In this document: positions 62,332 to 64,000 of the stretch, one piece after another | Numbering within the stretch: the first letter of the stretch is position 1 | Layout: every line of letters starts with the position of its first letter | Source: an uncultured Rhodopila sp. | GTDB taxonomy: Bacteria; Pseudomonadota; Alphaproteobacteria; Acetobacterales; Acetobacteraceae | Length of the DNA stretch: 64,000 bases | Direction of reading: 5' to 3' | Assembly: GCF_903915725.1 (NCBI RefSeq) | Contig: NZ_CAIWTY010000073.1 | Location: 1 to 64,000, forward strand | Notes under the pieces: generated by a model | The model's input: the letters and a program-made list of their open reading frames with translations, nothing else | Databases searched by the model: none | Told to the model about the DNA's origin: nothing | Position numbers and translations under genes: made by a program

Positions 62332-63497
62332 GCTGCTACCCTCCGCTCAGGTTTGTCGTGTTTGGCAAGTGCCGCACGGCCGTCCGCCGTGATCTGATAG
62401 GCTCGCTGGTGGGTGCCGCTGCCTGGGGCCGGGAGGCTCACGACGGTGATCCATCGCCGCGCGAGCAGGGAGGTCCCGACTTCGAAGGCGATGGGGCATG
62501 GCGCCCCGGTGTCGCGGATCACCGGGCCTGCGGATACAAGACGCAGCGCCGCGGCGAGGTCCGGGTTGCCCTGGAATGGGTTCGTGGGTGCGCACAAACG
62601 GGGGGTATTGGGTTTGTGGCTGCGCACAACGCCACCGGGGACCGCTGAAACGCCCGATTTCGGGGGCAATTTGGCCGGTTTGTGCGCCGTTTCACTACCC
62701 CCTTGTAGGACTCCATGCATATCACGCGAAGCCGTGCCCGCTCTCTGCCTGCCCCGCCTGATGGTGGACGCTGCCAAGCCTGCCGGTTCGAAGCTTGCGG
62801 GCCGGCGTCCGGCGGCGGGCGACACTTCCGTAAGCAGACCTTTCGCTGTCAGGCCACGTATCGCGGCATCGGCGGTGCGCGCCGGCAGGTCCGGCAACTG
62901 CTTGGTGACGCTGCGGCCGCTCAGGCTGACAACGCGCGGGCGCTGCGGCTCGCCATGTTTGCTGCGACTGCAAGGCAGCACGATGCAGAACAGCACCTGG
63001 GCTTCGCTCGCGGACAGCATCGCCGCCAGCCGCCGCAGGTCATCGCATGGGATGCGGAATGAGCCGTCATATCTCGGGTCGCCGGGTTCGAAAACACGAT
63101 GCGCGGTGTTTGGTCTGCGACCGGCCACTTCGAAAACTGCGGCAGACCCATGTGCATCGGGGCCAAGGCACTTCCCCGGTCGGACTGCGGGCGTACGGAG
63201 TATGAGCAAATCGGGCTGCAATGCGCGGATCGCTGCCGAAACGTTCGGCTTCGCCATGCGGAGCAGTTTGGCAATCGTCGAGATCGGCATGGGTGCCGAT
63301 TTTTTCGGCGTCCAAACCGCGTGCGCGACAAGCAAGACCCTGATGTGGTCGCCGGGCAGGCGGCGAAGGCGCTGCGTGCCAAGCTGGCTTGCGGGGATGC
63401 TGGCATAGGCGGCCTTCGCCGGCTTGGCCTCGGCGCCCTTGTTCTTCGTCGTGGATACCTCGCCGCGCTGTCGCCGCTCCATCGAGTCGCGGGCCAC
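62328..63497 (-). CDS. Winged-helix protein, possible replication or regulatory protein of the element
   Basis: A 389-residue protein. An N-terminal winged-helix region (HIRVLLVAHAVWTPKKSAPM, ISTIAKLLRMAKPNVSAAIR) is followed by a second wHTH (SGRSVTKQLPDLPARTADAA, IRGLTAKGLLTEVSP), then a basic linker and a final C-terminal part with TADGRAALAKHDKPERRVA. The double wHTH is reminiscent of plasmid or phage replication initiators, which is inference. It follows the excisionase-like gene with a 1-base gap and is coupled to the next gene. Confidence 0.65.
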   Translation of the reverse strand: MARDSMERRQRGEVSTTKNKGAEAKPAKAAYASIPASQLGTQRLRRLPGDHIRVLLVAHAVWTPKKSAPMPISTIAKLLRMAKPNVSAAIRALQPDLLILRTPAVRPGKCLGPDAHGSAAVFEVAGRRPNTAHRVFEPGDPRYDGSFRIPCDDLRRLAAMLSASEAQVLFCIVLPCSRSKHGEPQRPRVVSLSGRSVTKQLPDLPARTADAAIRGLTAKGLLTEVSPAAGRRPASFEPAGLAASTIRRGRQRAGTASRDMHGVLQGGSETAHKPAKLPPKSGVSAVPGGVVRSHKPNTPRLCAPTNPFQGNPDLAAALRLVSAGPVIRDTGAPCPIAFEVGTSLLARRWITVVSLPAPGSGTHQRAYQITADGRAALAKHDKPERRVAA

Positions 63498-63498
63498 T

Positions 63499-63717
63499 TC
63501 AGGCCGCCTTCGTCACGCGGACGGGTGCGGCCGGCAAGTTTGCCATGAAGGCGCGAAGCTGATCCCCGTCAACGACGGTCGTGCCGCCGATCTTCTGTGG
63601 GGTGAGAGTGCCAGCGGCAAACAACCGATACAGGGCCGAGCGCGACGGAATGCCGTACGCGATAGCCTGGGCGATCGTAAATTTTGCCTGCTGGGGATGA
63701 AATGTCACCGGGCGCAC
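63499..63717 (-). CDS. AlpA/excisionase-like DNA-binding protein
   Basis: A 72-residue protein with a MerR/AlpA-like helix-turn-helix: FTIAQAIAYGIPSRSALYRL, then FAAGTLTPQKIGGTTVVDGD and QLRAFMA. Such proteins direct excision or regulate the integrase operon. It starts the minus-strand operon, directly upstream of the winged-helix gene. Confidence 0.72.
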   Translation of the reverse strand: MRPVTFHPQQAKFTIAQAIAYGIPSRSALYRLFAAGTLTPQKIGGTTVVDGDQLRAFMANLPAAPVRVTKAA

Positions 63718-64000
63718 GAGTGGCTCCTATCGAAGGAAACCGCCCCATGGCCGTCATGACCCGATGAGCAGAAAGGAAATGCTCAGGAGCCATCTGGACT
63801 CGGTGAGCAACTGTCACGACCCGTAGCAAGGCGGATCGTGCAATGTCAAGCTATGCGTAATCCGATTCGGGCGGGACGCTCCGCCGTCGCGTAGTCGCAG
63901 ATAATTTTTGCGGAAAATTTTCGGTGGCGAGTTCGGACGCCACGCGGATTATCGCGCGCTGCCTGCCGTATCATGCACAGGCTGTGAAACAGGCCCTACC
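63718..64000. other. Upstream region of the island operon, no gene seen
   Basis: An AT-rich patch (ataatttttgcggaaaatttt at about 63900-63920) may be the promoter region of the minus-strand operon or a replication or att feature. I see no coding sequence on either strand. Confidence 0.35.

Larger units (their letters stand above)
57035..64000 (+). mobile_element. Integrative element in tRNA-Lys, left part (right end outside window)
   Basis: A tRNA-Lys 3' fragment (att), a tyrosine integrase pointing inward, unknown small cargo genes, and a minus-strand operon headed by an excisionase-like protein and a winged-helix protein make up at least 7 kb of phage/island-like DNA. The right junction is not in the window, so its full size is unknown. 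Confidence 0.75.

Overview
The window is GC-rich chromosomal DNA from an alphaproteobacterium, most likely a Rhodospirillales/Acetobacteraceae-type organism. This is inferred from the hslVU pair, gshB, trpBA, the methyltransferase/comF neighbourhood, queDE, an mla operon with a lipoprotein, and base composition; there is no rRNA to settle it. Ordinary housekeeping and envelope genes alternate with islands of accessory, decaying or mobile DNA.

Layout. 0-0.7 kb: right end of an ISAs1-family insertion sequence joined to a truncated gene. 1-5.2 kb: a BrnT/BrnA toxin-antitoxin pair, then WD40, GNAT, PHP and HEAT-repeat genes and a small lipoprotein. 5.4-8.4 kb: a MITE-like inverted repeat and an MFS / glutamine-amidotransferase / SDR operon. 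8.6 kb: tRNA-Tyr. 9.1-18.6 kb: a cluster of exported proteins: a WD40-caspase, a caspase-DUF4384 protein, an OmpA-domain lipoprotein, an SH3 lipoprotein, a trypsin-DUF4384 gene stopped by an in-frame TAG, an OmpA remnant and further DUF4384 proteins. 18.7-20.2 kb: a second copy of the MITE-like repeat and a divergent pair of secreted tandem-repeat proteins. 21-32 kb: gshB, a glycosyltransferase, hslVU, an AbrB/Doc toxin-antitoxin pair, sufE, an MFS transporter, glutaminyl cyclase, a ComEA-like protein and trpBA. 32.5-37.6 kb: an acyltransferase with a duplicated methyltransferase tail upstream, the methyltransferase, a four-domain rhodanese and comF. 38-44 kb: Nudix, DUF72, two gene remnants joined head to head (CGNR and EamA), an extradiol-dioxygenase-like protein and two divergent transglutaminases. 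44.2-49 kb: a long inverted repeat, the mlaEFD-lipoprotein operon and a COG4280-like membrane protein with a small partner. 49.2-53.5 kb: an accessory island with an archaeal-type ATPase/nuclease, an orphan PemK-like toxin, a doubly frameshifted MNT/HEPN pair, a frameshifted RelE with intact antitoxin, and a zinc-ribbon membrane protein. 53.7-57 kb: hflX, a methyltransferase, queD and queE. 57.03 kb to the window end: the left part of an integrative element inserted in a tRNA-Lys gene, with integrase, excisionase-like protein, a translationally coupled operon and unknown cargo.

The most interesting system is the exported caspase cluster. Two caspase-like proteases with intact His/Cys dyads carry export signals and sit among OmpA, SH3, DUF4384 and trypsin proteins, suggesting proteolysis at the cell envelope. 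In this strain the cluster is partly eroded by a nonsense codon, a head-to-head deletion junction and a frameshift. The window is also notable for five toxin-antitoxin-type loci in different states of decay, and for two places where a deletion seems to have removed the shared 5' ends of divergent genes.
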